64,000 nt of DNA from Trichostrongylus colubriformis (taxonomy: Eukaryota > Nematoda > Chromadorea > Rhabditida > Trichostrongylidae): positions 3,163,992 through 3,227,991 of the forward strand of contig OZ022261.1 in the NCBI GenBank assembly GCA_963978905.1, given 5' to 3'. The notes below the pieces were generated by a model. It saw only the letters and a program-made list of their open reading frames with translations. It ran no database searches and was not told where the DNA came from. Position numbers and translations under genes: made by a program. Below, piece by piece: positions 45,001 to 57,000 of this stretch. How positions within the stretch are numbered: the stretch's first letter is position 1; every line of letters starts with the position of its first letter.

Positions 45001-48000
45001 AAGATCGAAATTGATGATTCATTAAAGCCAATCACGAAATGCAGAAATTTCAACGTTCGCGGGAAATAAACCAACCACCCCTGAGAGCGTTACTACTGAG
45101 CCGTATCGGCTGCTTCGAGGTAGGGGGTTAGCCCGCTGTGGAGGCACTGCACCGCCGATGAGTTATCGCACGCAAATTTTGACCCCTCCTAGCTCGCTTC
45201 AGGGCACGATTTTGCAATTTTGGTTTTCATATTTGTAATCAGCATTCGAGACTCTATAGGTCTACTCAGGTCTTTCAGTGTTCCATGAGGATTCAAAACC
45301 CTTCCCTGGTAAGCATCATTTCACTTGAGTGGAGCCAAACACGGGCTCTATAAATCAGAAAATTGAACACTTTCCTAAAATTCGACAATGAGACAAAAGA
45401 GTTTTTCTCTACTTGCAAACTCGTTCTCGGTGTTTCCCGTGTGCATCTGTTGTACAGTCCTACCCCCCTACAGGACTGAGTCGAGAACAACTTCAAAAAG
45501 CCGAAAGGTTTGAAATATACCAACCCAGTTCTTCCACTCTTTCCGCCCTTGTGGTGTCTTCCGCACGTTTGTCCAATCCAATGGTGAAATCCTCCGAGGA
45601 TGCGCTAATATCGTTGCGATCTGTATGCATTCGAGCAGCTTGCATGAGTGAGGCAGTGTCTGTAAAAAAGTGAGCTAAACTACACACTCCAGTAACTGTT
45701 CTCCAATATTACTCACTTAATTTATGGAATTTTCCAGCGCTAAGCAGGGTAAGAAGCATGCTCAAGTGAAAGTGCGCACGACGGCATATGCGTTCACACG
45801 ATTTCCCGCAGTTTGCAATAACTGGAGCCCATGGCAGAAGTTGCCACACAGTCGAAAATTTGGGCAAAAGCCAGTATATCTGCTGATTTCCCTCTACTCT
45901 GTTGAGCAACTCATTCTAGTCCCTTTCCGAACCGTACCAAGTACAAAGTGTCGAATACGAAGCATTCAGCGATTTATTTCATTTTGAGCCAATTGCTTAG
46001 GCTGCGTTCATACCTTGCGGCGCAGGGCGTGGCGCGTGTCTGTGTGTTTCCGTCTGTGCCACCCTGTCTCGTTGCCCGCGTCGTCTTTGCACTTTTTCCT
46101 GCCGCTATGCCTCGCTTCTTGTGAACGCAGCCACTCCCTGTCGGCGCAAAGTGTGAATGCAGCCTTACTATGATGTGGCTTCATACACATTAGAATTTAA
46201 CTGTGTAATCAATAAAATTGTTTCGATTGCAACGTCGATACAGCAGCAAAATGTGATCATTGCTGAATGCCAAAAATTGGCTACCTGCTCCGGGTTCTTC
46301 TTGATATGGGCTTAATGACCTTTCCGATCGACTCGATGACTCCTGTTGAGTAGGTAGGGACAAGGGTTGCAATCTCGGCGATTTCTGATTCACCTAAGAA
46401 AGTATGTGGAAATTTCGAGTGAACAAAGTGACAAGATCAGTTCTGAAGGAAGCGGGAATTTTTACATGAGCACCAGATAAATGCTCCAGAAAATTTTCAA
46501 CAAGAACAGGTTTTTATCAGAGTTTCGCGTGCACACGCTCTGATCAAAATGTCTTCTCTTGAGTAACTAACCGTGACGTAGATCAGCAAGGCTTCCTACC
46601 ATATCGGAACAGTTGAGTTGTGTCGACAACACAGAGGGGAAGAATGACTTTATTAGGCCTCACACATCCTTTTATACACTCTATCTCCCTTATCAGTCTC
46701 TCTACTGATCCTTCCTCATTCTTCTCTCTTCATCCATCTCTCACACTCCCTTACACCTCCCCCTAGTGACCATGCGGTCACTCCAGGTACAACATTTTCT
46801 CCAAGAGCGGAGGTTCAACTTTATTTTGCCTCCACCTCACCCGCAGTATTTGTACACGAGAATACGACAACATCTTTATTTCCAAACAGTCTTTATTGCA
46901 TATCATTCCCCCCACCCTCAGGGGAGGGGCTTGGGCTCCGTCGCGGGACCCGGCTATAGCTTCTCCCTGCTGAGCGACTTCTTCCCGCGGAGCTGGCCCG
47001 GCTCCCTCTTGCGGAGCGGGGACGGCTTCTTCTTGTAGTGGAGCGGGTGCGGCTTCTTTTTGTAGTGGAGCGGGTGCGGCTTCTTCTTGTAGTGGAGCGG
47101 GTGCGGCTTCTTCTTCGTGGTCTCTCTCGGCTCCTCCAACCGTCGGCCTCCTCCTTCTTCGCAATGTTCTTCCGAATTGCCTTCACGGCCGCCCACAGCG
47201 CACGGTTGCGCTGTGGGCGGCGCCGCTGTCTTCCTCGCCGCCCAGGCGGGGCCCACGCCACCGGCACCATCGCTGGTGCCGGCGGCGGCGGCGGCGCCCC
47301 CGCCGGGCTGGTCCCCACCGGGACGAGTAGAATTGGGGGGCTCGCTTGCGGGCCCCAGTGGCCCGCCCCCCCGATGACCGCTGGCTGGTGCGACTGTTGT
47401 AGGACTGGAACCGGGAACATGACTGAGGTGCCTACTCCTTCCCGCTTCTTTTATAGGCTTCCTGTTATCTCCACTGTTTTTGTTTCCCAGTTTTCCAGCT
47501 ATCTTTATCACATTTATCTTCTTCCTTTTACTACTTTCCATGAACTCCCTCATTCTCTCGGTCGCTTGCCTCTTTCTCTGCGAACGCCGTAACCGTGGAT
47601 TCGCCGTAAGTTTCACGCTTCCGCCAGAACTATTCTTATCCATCCGTCTTAACAACCCCTCATCTACTGATTCCCATGGAATCACTCTTTGCTTCATCTG
47701 GTCGGCGTGGGTTTTCCTTACCCCCATGCCATAATGCACTTCGTAAGTGCTCGACCCCAGCACCCTCATTATTATTCCCGGTATCCACCGGTCTCCTCCT
47801 CCAGAATAGTTTCTTATGTACACTTCCTGTCCCACTTTGAATGTCCTCTCCTTTTTCCCTCTATCATAATTCTTCTTCATATCCTCTCTATATTTATTCC
47901 CCGGCTCCGTTTTAGCCGTTCTTATTATGTCCAGGGTCGTCCTCAAATTCCTTCCCATCAGCATCTCGGCGGGCGCTTTCCCTGTTGCTGCATGGGGAGT

Positions 48001-51000
48001 GACCCTATATTCAAATAGAAGATCCATCGCCGCCTCATCCAACGCCTTGTTGGACCGTAGCCCTTTATACAAGGCATTCTTAAACGTTTGTACGAAACGT
48101 TCCGCTTCCCCATTCGAATTTGGATGATACGGTGGGGTGAAAATCTGCTGAATTCCTCTTCTCTCCCAATATTCACGAAATTTCGCCGAAGTGAACGGGG
48201 GTCCATTGTCCGAGACGAGCTGCTCTGGCAGTCCATTTCTGCTAAAAATCTCTTTCAATTTCATTATCGTTTTTTCAGCTGTGGTGGCACCCATCTTGAC
48301 CGCTTCCGGCCATTTCGACTTGGCATCCACCACTATTAGCCACTTCACTCCCCCGTTGGTCTCACAAAAGTCCATGTGTAACCTTTGCCAGACTTTCTCC
48401 GGCTCTTCCCATGGGTGTAAGGGTATCCTCACCGGATCCTTACCCATGACTGCGCATGTGCTGCACCTACTCGCCACCTCTTCCACTGCTTTATCCATGC
48501 CTGGGAACCATATTTTGGTCCGTGCCAGGCTCATCATCCTGTTCCTCCCATAGTGACTATTGTGCAGCATTTTCAACACCACTTGTTGAAACTTCTTGAG
48601 GATAACTACCCTATATCCCCACAATACACATCCATTGTGTATAGAAAGGCTTGCGCGCTTCACCGCATACGGCTTCAGCCTCTCATCTCTGACATTTACT
48701 GGCCAGCCCTTCTGTATATAATTAACCACCATCTGCAGCAGAGGATCTTCTTTTGTGGCTTTGGCTATCTGAGCCTCTGTTACCGGCAGATTTTCCACTG
48801 CTTCTTCTGCCAGTTGTTGAACCTGCAAATCATTAACTACCATTTCAGCACTAGGCAACTCTCTCGGGTCGGGCAATCTCGACAACCCATCCGCGTTGCC
48901 AAACTCGGCAGTTTTCCTATATTCGATTTCAAACGAATATTGCATGAGCCTCAACGCCCATCTATGCAGCCTCTTCGCTGCTATCACTGGTAGCCCTTGC
49001 TTAGGGCCAAAAATCCTCACCAACGGCTGATGATCCGTCAGCAACGTAAATCGGCGACCATACAGAAACTGATTGAATTTCTCAACACCATATACTATTC
49101 CTAACGCCTCCTTCTCTATTTGGGCGTAATTACGTTCCTGTTTCGTTAAAGAGCGCGATGCATATGCGATTACTTTTTCGCTATTATCATCATATCTATG
49201 GTATAATACGGCTCCAATACCATATTCTGAAGCATCGGTAGCTAGCACTACCGGAACATCTGGATTATAATGCGCCAATATATCCGCAGATGTAAGCTTT
49301 TCACGTATTTGATTAAAAGCTATTTTTTCTTCTGCGCCCCACTTCCACGATGCGCCTTTCCTTCGCAAACTATTTAGTGGCGCTGCCAGGGTCGCTAGCC
49401 TCGGGATGAATTTCCCATAATATTGCACCATGCCTAAGTACGACTCCAACTCTTTCAAATTCTTAGGCTCTGGCATATTCAGCATCGCCTTCAGCTTATT
49501 CGGAGACGGCCGGATGCCCTTCTCATCGACCACATGGCCTAAAAACTCCATCTCCTCCTTGAAAAATAATTCGCATTTCTCTCTTTTAAGGCGGAATCCA
49601 GCCTTATTTAACCTATCTAAGGTTTTTTCCAATCTCTCCAAGTGCGTCTTATCATCTGGGCCTGTAATAGTGATATCATCCAGGTAGATCACTACCCCTT
49701 CTATACCCGCCAGCGCCTCTTCCATGATGCGCTGGAATATTGCGGGTGCTGACGCGATTCCAAACGGAATCCGCGTATACTCAAATAAGCCTTTATGCGT
49801 ATTAATTGTGGTATACTGTCTTGAGCCTTCTTCCAGCTCTACCTGCATATACGCATCTGAAAGGTCCACTTTTGAAAACCTCTCGCCGCCATGCAGCATA
49901 TGAAACAAATCCTCTGGCTTGGGCAATGGATACTGATTAATGTCTAATTGCGGGTTTACTGTGACTTTATAATCACCACATATTCTTAACTTCCCGCCTG
50001 GTTTGGGTACTACCACTAACGGTGTCGCCCATTTGCTGTGCTCTACCCTTTTCACTATTCCACTTCGCACCATTTCCTTCAACTTAGCCTCTACTTTGGG
50101 CCTAAGTGCGATAGGAACTGGTCTGGCCCTAAAAAACTTGGGCGTTACTGCCTCTCTTTTGAACTTGAGTTCAGCTCGGGCAATTGTACACTTGCCTAAA
50201 CCTTTCTGGAACATCCTCTTATTATTATTCAATATACGCACTAATTCTTTTTTGATTTCTACTCTGGGCATCTGTTTCACCTCGTGCACCACCCCGTAAT
50301 ATGGTCCACAATCAATCTGTAACCTCTTAATCATGTCCCTTCCACACAAGGAGTGGCTTGCCTCCTTGAAGACATGTATGTCTAGTATCGCCTCCTTTCC
50401 GGCGAACTTAATTTTCAGTGGGACCTTGCCTTGGAACATAATGCGCTTGTTATCGAATGCTGTCGCCGCCACTTCCGCTTTCTCCAGCGGCGGTCGTCCC
50501 AGTCTATACCAGGTTTCCTCATCAATAATTGACAGAGAAGCTCCAGTGTCTAACTCGAATGGGATCTTCTTCCCATTCACTTCCATCTGCAGCATTCGCG
50601 GTGGCTCGCCCACCGACCGGTCTGCTACGACATCTTCGACCGTATTAGCGACTATCAACTCCCTATCCGGGCACTTTCCATTTTCTCCGCCCGACGCATA
50701 GGGTGCAGCGGGACTGCCCTTTCCACCTCTGGGGCTGTCCTCCACTATCCTTGTACTGCTTCGCATCTGTTTCCGCGGCTCAGCTCTACGACAAAGGGCA
50801 AGATGTGTAACTGCTACCATATTCACGTTCTGCATCACTAGTTCCTCTCCACTGTCGGAGCTACCCGCGGGCTCCTCACACCAGTGTATCTGGCGGGAGT
50901 CTTTCCGGCTACTCCTGGCATTCCTCCAACACGTCGCTGCCAGGTGCCCTTTCTTCCTGCATACATTGCAGTATGCCTTTTCTTTCCTGAAACACTCGTA

Positions 51001-54000
51001 ACCGGCATGACCAAGCGCTCCGCAGACCCTACATCTCATACTTCTCCGAGCTGGGCCCCTGCTCGGTTTCCCCTTCTGTTCCCTAGTCTGCGGGCGACCT
51101 GGCCCCTGTCGGTTACGGTCCTCTCTGCGGGCTCATACTTGAGCCACTCCCACCATTTGGGCTTGCGGGCCTTCCTTCAGGTGTGGAGCATTCGCTCCTA
51201 CACGCTCGAAAGCCTCTGCCTGCTCCAGCGCTTCCTTCGACGTCAGTTGCTCCTTCTCCAAAAGACGCTTCCTCGTCTCTATCGAGAGTAATCCTCCGAT
51301 GAAGACCATCGTTATTACTGCATCACGATGATCTTTAATCTCTTCGAAACAGCACGTATTAGCTGCCTTCTGCAGCTCCGCGTAATACTCGTGCAGCGCT
51401 TGTCCTTGCTTCTGCATCTTCGACATCAGCCCGAATCGTTCCGCCAATACCAGCTTCTTCGGCTGGTAATGCTGCTCCATTGCTGCGCGAAGATCCTTCA
51501 GCGCCACTTCTTCGAGCTCACGTCCCTGCAGGAGTGATTCCAGTAACTCGTAGTTCGAGTTACCCACTTCCTGCAGGAATATTAGTCGCTGGTCCTTCTC
51601 CTCCGTAACCTTCCTCAAAACGAGGAAGTTCGCGAACAGCTTCCACCAGGTTCGCCACGACGTTCCCGGAACATACGGTCCCGGGGCTCGACCGCGGTAC
51701 ACCTCAGTGCCCCGGTCTACCATCGTGGGTCTTCCTGTGGCGCTGACTCCTGCTTCTGCTTTGCCGCTTGCTTGCCCTGCCTCCACAGTAGTCATCCTGT
51801 TCGCCTGATCGCCAGTTGAGTTGTGTCGACAACACAGAGGGGAAGAATGACTTTATTAGGCCTCACACATCCTTTTATACACTCTATCTCCCTTATCAGT
51901 CTCTCTACTGATCCTTCCTCATTCTTCTCTCTTCATCCATCTCTCACACTCCCTTACAGGAACAAACCATACCTTTACGAAGGAACACCTTCGAAAGCCG
52001 ACATACTAACCGCGAAATCTAGGGAAACATATAACCGAACAGCCAGTAAACTTAGGGCTGACATACGAAAATCGCTTGCAGTATGCAATTGCACATGACA
52101 ACACCATCCTATATGCCATCGCGCTGAGCATCGCAGTTTTTATACTCAACGCTTCTCATCCATCAGTAAAATACCGCTAACCAAAAATGATAACCCTGAT
52201 AGCCATCTTCATCGACTCCTGGGCTGCAACTGGTTGCCATGACAACAGTGGCGTCGTCTCTGGATCGCATGTGAAGTAAGATGGGCCGTGCAAGTAAGAA
52301 GGCAGCTTTGCAATCTTGCGTCCTTATCAACCTTCCTCGGATGAAAAAATCACACTTTTGAAGAATCTTCGGGTTTTTCTTGAAGGTTGCTGAGGCTTCC
52401 GAGTCAGACTACAGAAGAAAACCGCTCCCTTTGCAGGGATGCCGTTATTGCACATTTGATAGAAGTAAGTTCAAAAATTGTGATGTCTGTTTTTGACATT
52501 GGAAAAGAAGGGAATGAAAAAAATGGGAGGCGGCAAAGTGGGGATTTGGTAGATAGGAGCTGTTCCTGCGCCCTGTAGAGTCCAGACAGTCTAGACAACG
52601 TAGAGGAGCGCTCTGTCGCCATTTGCAAGGTCTAGACAACGTAGAGGAGCGCTCTATCGCCATTTGCAAGGTCCCAGAAGTTTTCCTCGAGAAGTAGCAT
52701 TCAATTCGCGAAGATGTCTCGTATATAACATCGCATCAATTGACTGGTTTTCAGAGAGCAGCGTCCACCACAAGTTCTAAGAACAGAGAGGCGAAAGATA
52801 TGAGTTGCATCAAGCTGCCATGCTGATGTTCCATTTAAGGTCGCTTTCATACTTCGCGGCACCGCAGTAGATGGCAGCAGTCGACGCCGGCACCGGCGGC
52901 AAAACGGTGTGCTCGCTGCCGACCATGGCAGCACTTTGGCGACGCGTTCAATCATACCACAGTATGATGATCGTGGCGAGAGCCGGCGCAAATCCGTAGA
53001 GAGATTTGAATCCTGGCAGAATATGGAATATTGGTATATGCCAAACTAAGGCAAGATTCGCGCACGCTTTCGGCAGGATTTGTGCAAGTGCTCACCATTA
53101 TTATCATATTTTAGTATGATTAGTAAGGTTTCGGTCGAGTGTTATAAACAGAGCACGTCGCCAGAGTGCCGCCGGCGTCGCTTCCTGAAGTCGACGTCGG
53201 TGATGCAAAGTATAAAGGCGGCCTGGAGGCACAATTCACTATAATCTTCGTCAGTCATCGTGCTCAGTAAAGTTTCTGCGGATGTGGAAGAACCCAAATG
53301 AGCCGCGGGGACAGGACCTTGCCAACCTCCGCCTTGGACGAGATCACAGCACAGAAGTAGGCGCTTGCCCGATGCTCTGAGTGATCTGATCACCCGAAAT
53401 TAAGTACTGCTATCTTTCCCCTTTTATAATGTTACCTTACGTGCTAGTTAGTTGCAACCGCAGCTCTGCTGGTCAAATCGATGGCAGGTGTCGACCATCC
53501 TGAAAGGGCAGGCGCCATCTTGCACGGGTTCTGTACTTCTTTAATACTCATCCTAACGCTTCAGTAAACGTGCAACCTTTCATGTTGAGAGAGAGATATC
53601 TGCTCACGGATAGAAGCGAAGTAGTTAAATTATCGCGAACTCTGACTTGGAATAATATCCTAAAAGAAGTTGCTGATCACTTCACAGAAGTGGTAACCTC
53701 GGTAGAAACGCAGTCCCCTTTTCCGCAGTAGCTCTACAAACCTTTCGAAGTGTAGGCCATTCACAAAAAAAAAAACTAACAGATTTTTAATGGAGAAGAA
53801 GTCAAATTAGTCTAAGCTCATTGTTATAATAAAATGTAGAGAACAAGTGACTGAGGAACACATTTAATAGTCTCTCAGGACTGACGATTCAGTATGCTCC
53901 CAGTAATCACGTAGATTGTGCCGCTTTAGTGACATACTTCCGTGTAAAGAGATCTACATATTCTCAAGCTTTGAACCCGGTCTATTCGTGGCCAGAAGTT

Positions 54001-57000
54001 CTTCAGTGAAATTAGCATGTATTTGAGTGCAACCTTACAAAATGAAGTGGTGTCGAGAGTATTTGAGGTTTTCTTATTGGGCTTCGAGTTCACGTCCGAC
54101 TTGAATCAATCTTGATACAATAACCAATAAAAATTGAACAAACCTCTTGCATGTATTTTTTTATGTCCTCTTCGGTTTCGCTCGTAAATGGATTCGATGG
54201 ATACAACTGCCGATATACCTTGATATGAAGTGTTTATAAATCAGTAATCAAACAATAGAGAAGTATTTTATTATAAAAATTTCAAAACTTCACCGCAATA
54301 GTTCCCACTACAATGATTGTTTTTATATGTACATATAGCAGGAAATGTAAGCTTCATGACAGAGATGAGTTACATGACATTTCGAGCTGATCATTTTCAA
54401 GCAATTCAAATTCGAATTTGGCATAGAATGGCACAATGCCGAAATTCGAGTTCGAATTCGTGGACTCACACCACGCTCATCATGCATAGTTTGGTACTGT
54501 GCCAAAATACTAATTCGAATTCGTGGCTTTCACCACGATCATATTCTGTGATGTGATAGGGTCGAGCATTTGCAAACGGAGCGCGTCACCAGAGTGCCGC
54601 CGTGGTCGGCGACGGGTACATGATTTTGACGCCGTCGCTGCCGGTGCCGGCGTCAAATTGCCGACTTCGCCATCGGTGCCGACGTCGATGCGCAAAGTAG
54701 AAATGCGGCCAAACCCTCCTCTATCGCTCCCCTTTGCGTTATTGGCCGGAGTTAAACTGCAGGTAGTGTAGCATGCTCCATTTACAATTACCAAAAAGGA
54801 GGCATTATTTCACTCCTGCACTGCGTTGCTACTTTATTATTAAGTAGTAGAAACAGTATGTTCCACTTGGCTATCCAAGACTACTTCCTTTATCAAGCTT
54901 TACCAGTTGTTTTCAACTTTAGTGGTAACCAAAACGTAGCGCTCATGACAAAGAGGGCTATCCTTAAGACCTTCACCATCAAGGAAATTTAGTCGGAACG
55001 GCAAGTCGCTGGTAAAGTTCCACTCTGTACCTTGTCGGCACAACAGAAACACAGAAGTTAATATCGATTTCGAGGTCGCACAAGGGACTGCCTCAAATGT
55101 TGATACGAGGTCCACATCTTCTATGATTTCGGCATCGCTCTCCACCCCAGTCACCTTCCGCAGCTCCGTTCTTCGGAAGGGTGAAGAAAATCACGGACCA
55201 TATGGCATCATTTCAGCAACAACCTCGGATCAGAACGCTTCACAGCATTCTGACAAACATACTTGAGCAGTATGATGGTGCTGCCGATCGATGATACCTT
55301 TGCTTGCTGTTCCTATTATTAATGTTTTAGCCGACCGACCATTGCTGTCTTCGAAGTCTGCCTGAATGAAAAACAATAAAATATAGCTCAAAATCGAAAC
55401 TTTCAGTAAGGATTCAAAAGTATATTGTCAGGAATGCATTTGCTGTAAGTGAAAAATGATATCAGAATTATGAAAAGCAAATGACATTATTGACGTGAGC
55501 TCACTACTGAACATGGAGCTTTCAGTTTTACTCCTTTTGTCCTAGATGACAAGAACAAGGAATGTAGATTCACCACTTCAGAACCTACGTTTCAAACACA
55601 TTCTTTCCTATGTTCACAAAGATTCTGAGCGAGCTTCTGCTCTTTGTTTCTAAACTGCCATGTGACCTCCAATTCAGGCAATACTAATCTCTTTATTCGA
55701 AAGCTGGAGTAGTGGGGTCCCAATGACTGACGTTTCCCCGGTAGAAGGACACGGATCTGGTAGTAAGCATAATTCGATTTTTAGAAGTCTGTTTGAATAC
55801 TCTTCTTACTGCAAGAAGCGCTACACTCCTGGTCCTAAACTCCCGTCATGGGGTGTAATATGATATTTGAACACATTTTGTCCATGGAACAGTATCCCTG
55901 CTCCAAGAAGATGGTGATATGACACACGCAATAGTACACCTCGCGATATTAGATTAGTCGACTTATCTTCCTGCGGCAATAGATCTCTCAACTATCTACG
56001 CTGCACCCTTGTTGCGACGCCACAGTGCGCCATCACGGCACCCGCTCAAACCTGAGCTAGCCACGCCCACCTAAGCTATCTGAATGTGGCTAGCTCGCAT
56101 TGGGGAAGATGTAGCGCCGTGATGGCGCAGCGTGGAGGCGCAACAAGGAAAGCATCCTAGATAGATACTCAGGGACCTACTGACCCGGGATGGTGAGTCG
56201 ACTGATCCGATTACTGCGAGATGTGCCACGAAGGGATTTTCCCAACTACTATACCCAAACTTATTTTTTCTCACACTACTTTATTTGGTCTATTTATCTG
56301 CGTTCAACAAATCCACACCTAAAAAACCAAGAAAATCCACAGCCTCTGAATATCGGTCCTCGCGCCCTATGCACTATAGGATGATTGATGTATCAATTAT
56401 GTTTGAGATTCTCATGTTTTGGTGTTTTGATTTTTTGCGATTTCGAAATGTATTCATATTGTATATTTTGTTTATATTGTATTTAGAACTTCAAAACAGG
56501 TACCAAATGACGCTTTATGCTTTAACTTTATCAGAGAACACCTGAAAGCTGTGATTTTATTTGAAGAACTACACACTCTTTCAAAAGAAAATTAAGTAAG
56601 TCGATTCATCAGCCTCACTGGGTTTCAAAGATTTTCAGTGATTTCAAGCTCAAGAGTTTTCCACTTGTGTATATCATGTTGCTTAACTGTGTTTTGTGTG
56701 TTAAACCTTAATTTTTCAAATTATACTGTGTTATTGGATGTTAAGAGCACTATACGTGCACGACAAATAAATAAATAAATAAATAATGAAGAAATAAATA
56801 ACCCTTAGCTTTATTAATTCTTCACTTCTTTCTCCAAGAATCAGGCTTTGTGGGCCAGCTGTTGTTCTGCCGAGCCTTCCACTTTCCTCAAATTAGAGAT
56901 TAGTTCCATGTCTTCAAGAGCACAAATCACACTGGGTGCTCAAAAACATCGCATTTAGGCAGTAAAGATGCTGCTTCGTCCGGCCATAAGAAAAAACGCT

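Larger units (their letters stand above)
46612..51958 (-). mobile_element. Full-length Ty3/gypsy LTR retrotransposon
   Basis: The 5.35-kb element has two LTRs that are identical over all 144-145 bases. It is flanked by GGAAC(A) on both sides (46606-46611 and 51959-51964), a 5-6-bp target-site duplication. A primer-binding site lies next to the upstream LTR and a purine tract next to the downstream one. Gag and pol are coded on the minus strand in one frame interrupted by a single TGA. Pol has the order protease, reverse transcriptase, RNase H, integrase, which defines Ty3/gypsy. No envelope-like frame is present. It lies in the adducin intron 46394-54143, in the same orientation as adducin. 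Confidence 0.96.

Noticed and set aside
46766..47592. Envelope-like gene for the gypsy element
   Set aside because: No membrane protein frame exists between the pol stop and the 3' LTR; the space is too short.
47038..51291. Long plus-strand frames across the gypsy element
   Set aside because: They are antisense shadows of gag and pol, whose motifs are unambiguous on the minus strand.
54900..55154. 84-residue minus-strand frame ending KVENNW inside an adducin intron
   Set aside because: It is open and fairly polar but has no splice signal linking it to adducin and no recognisable family.
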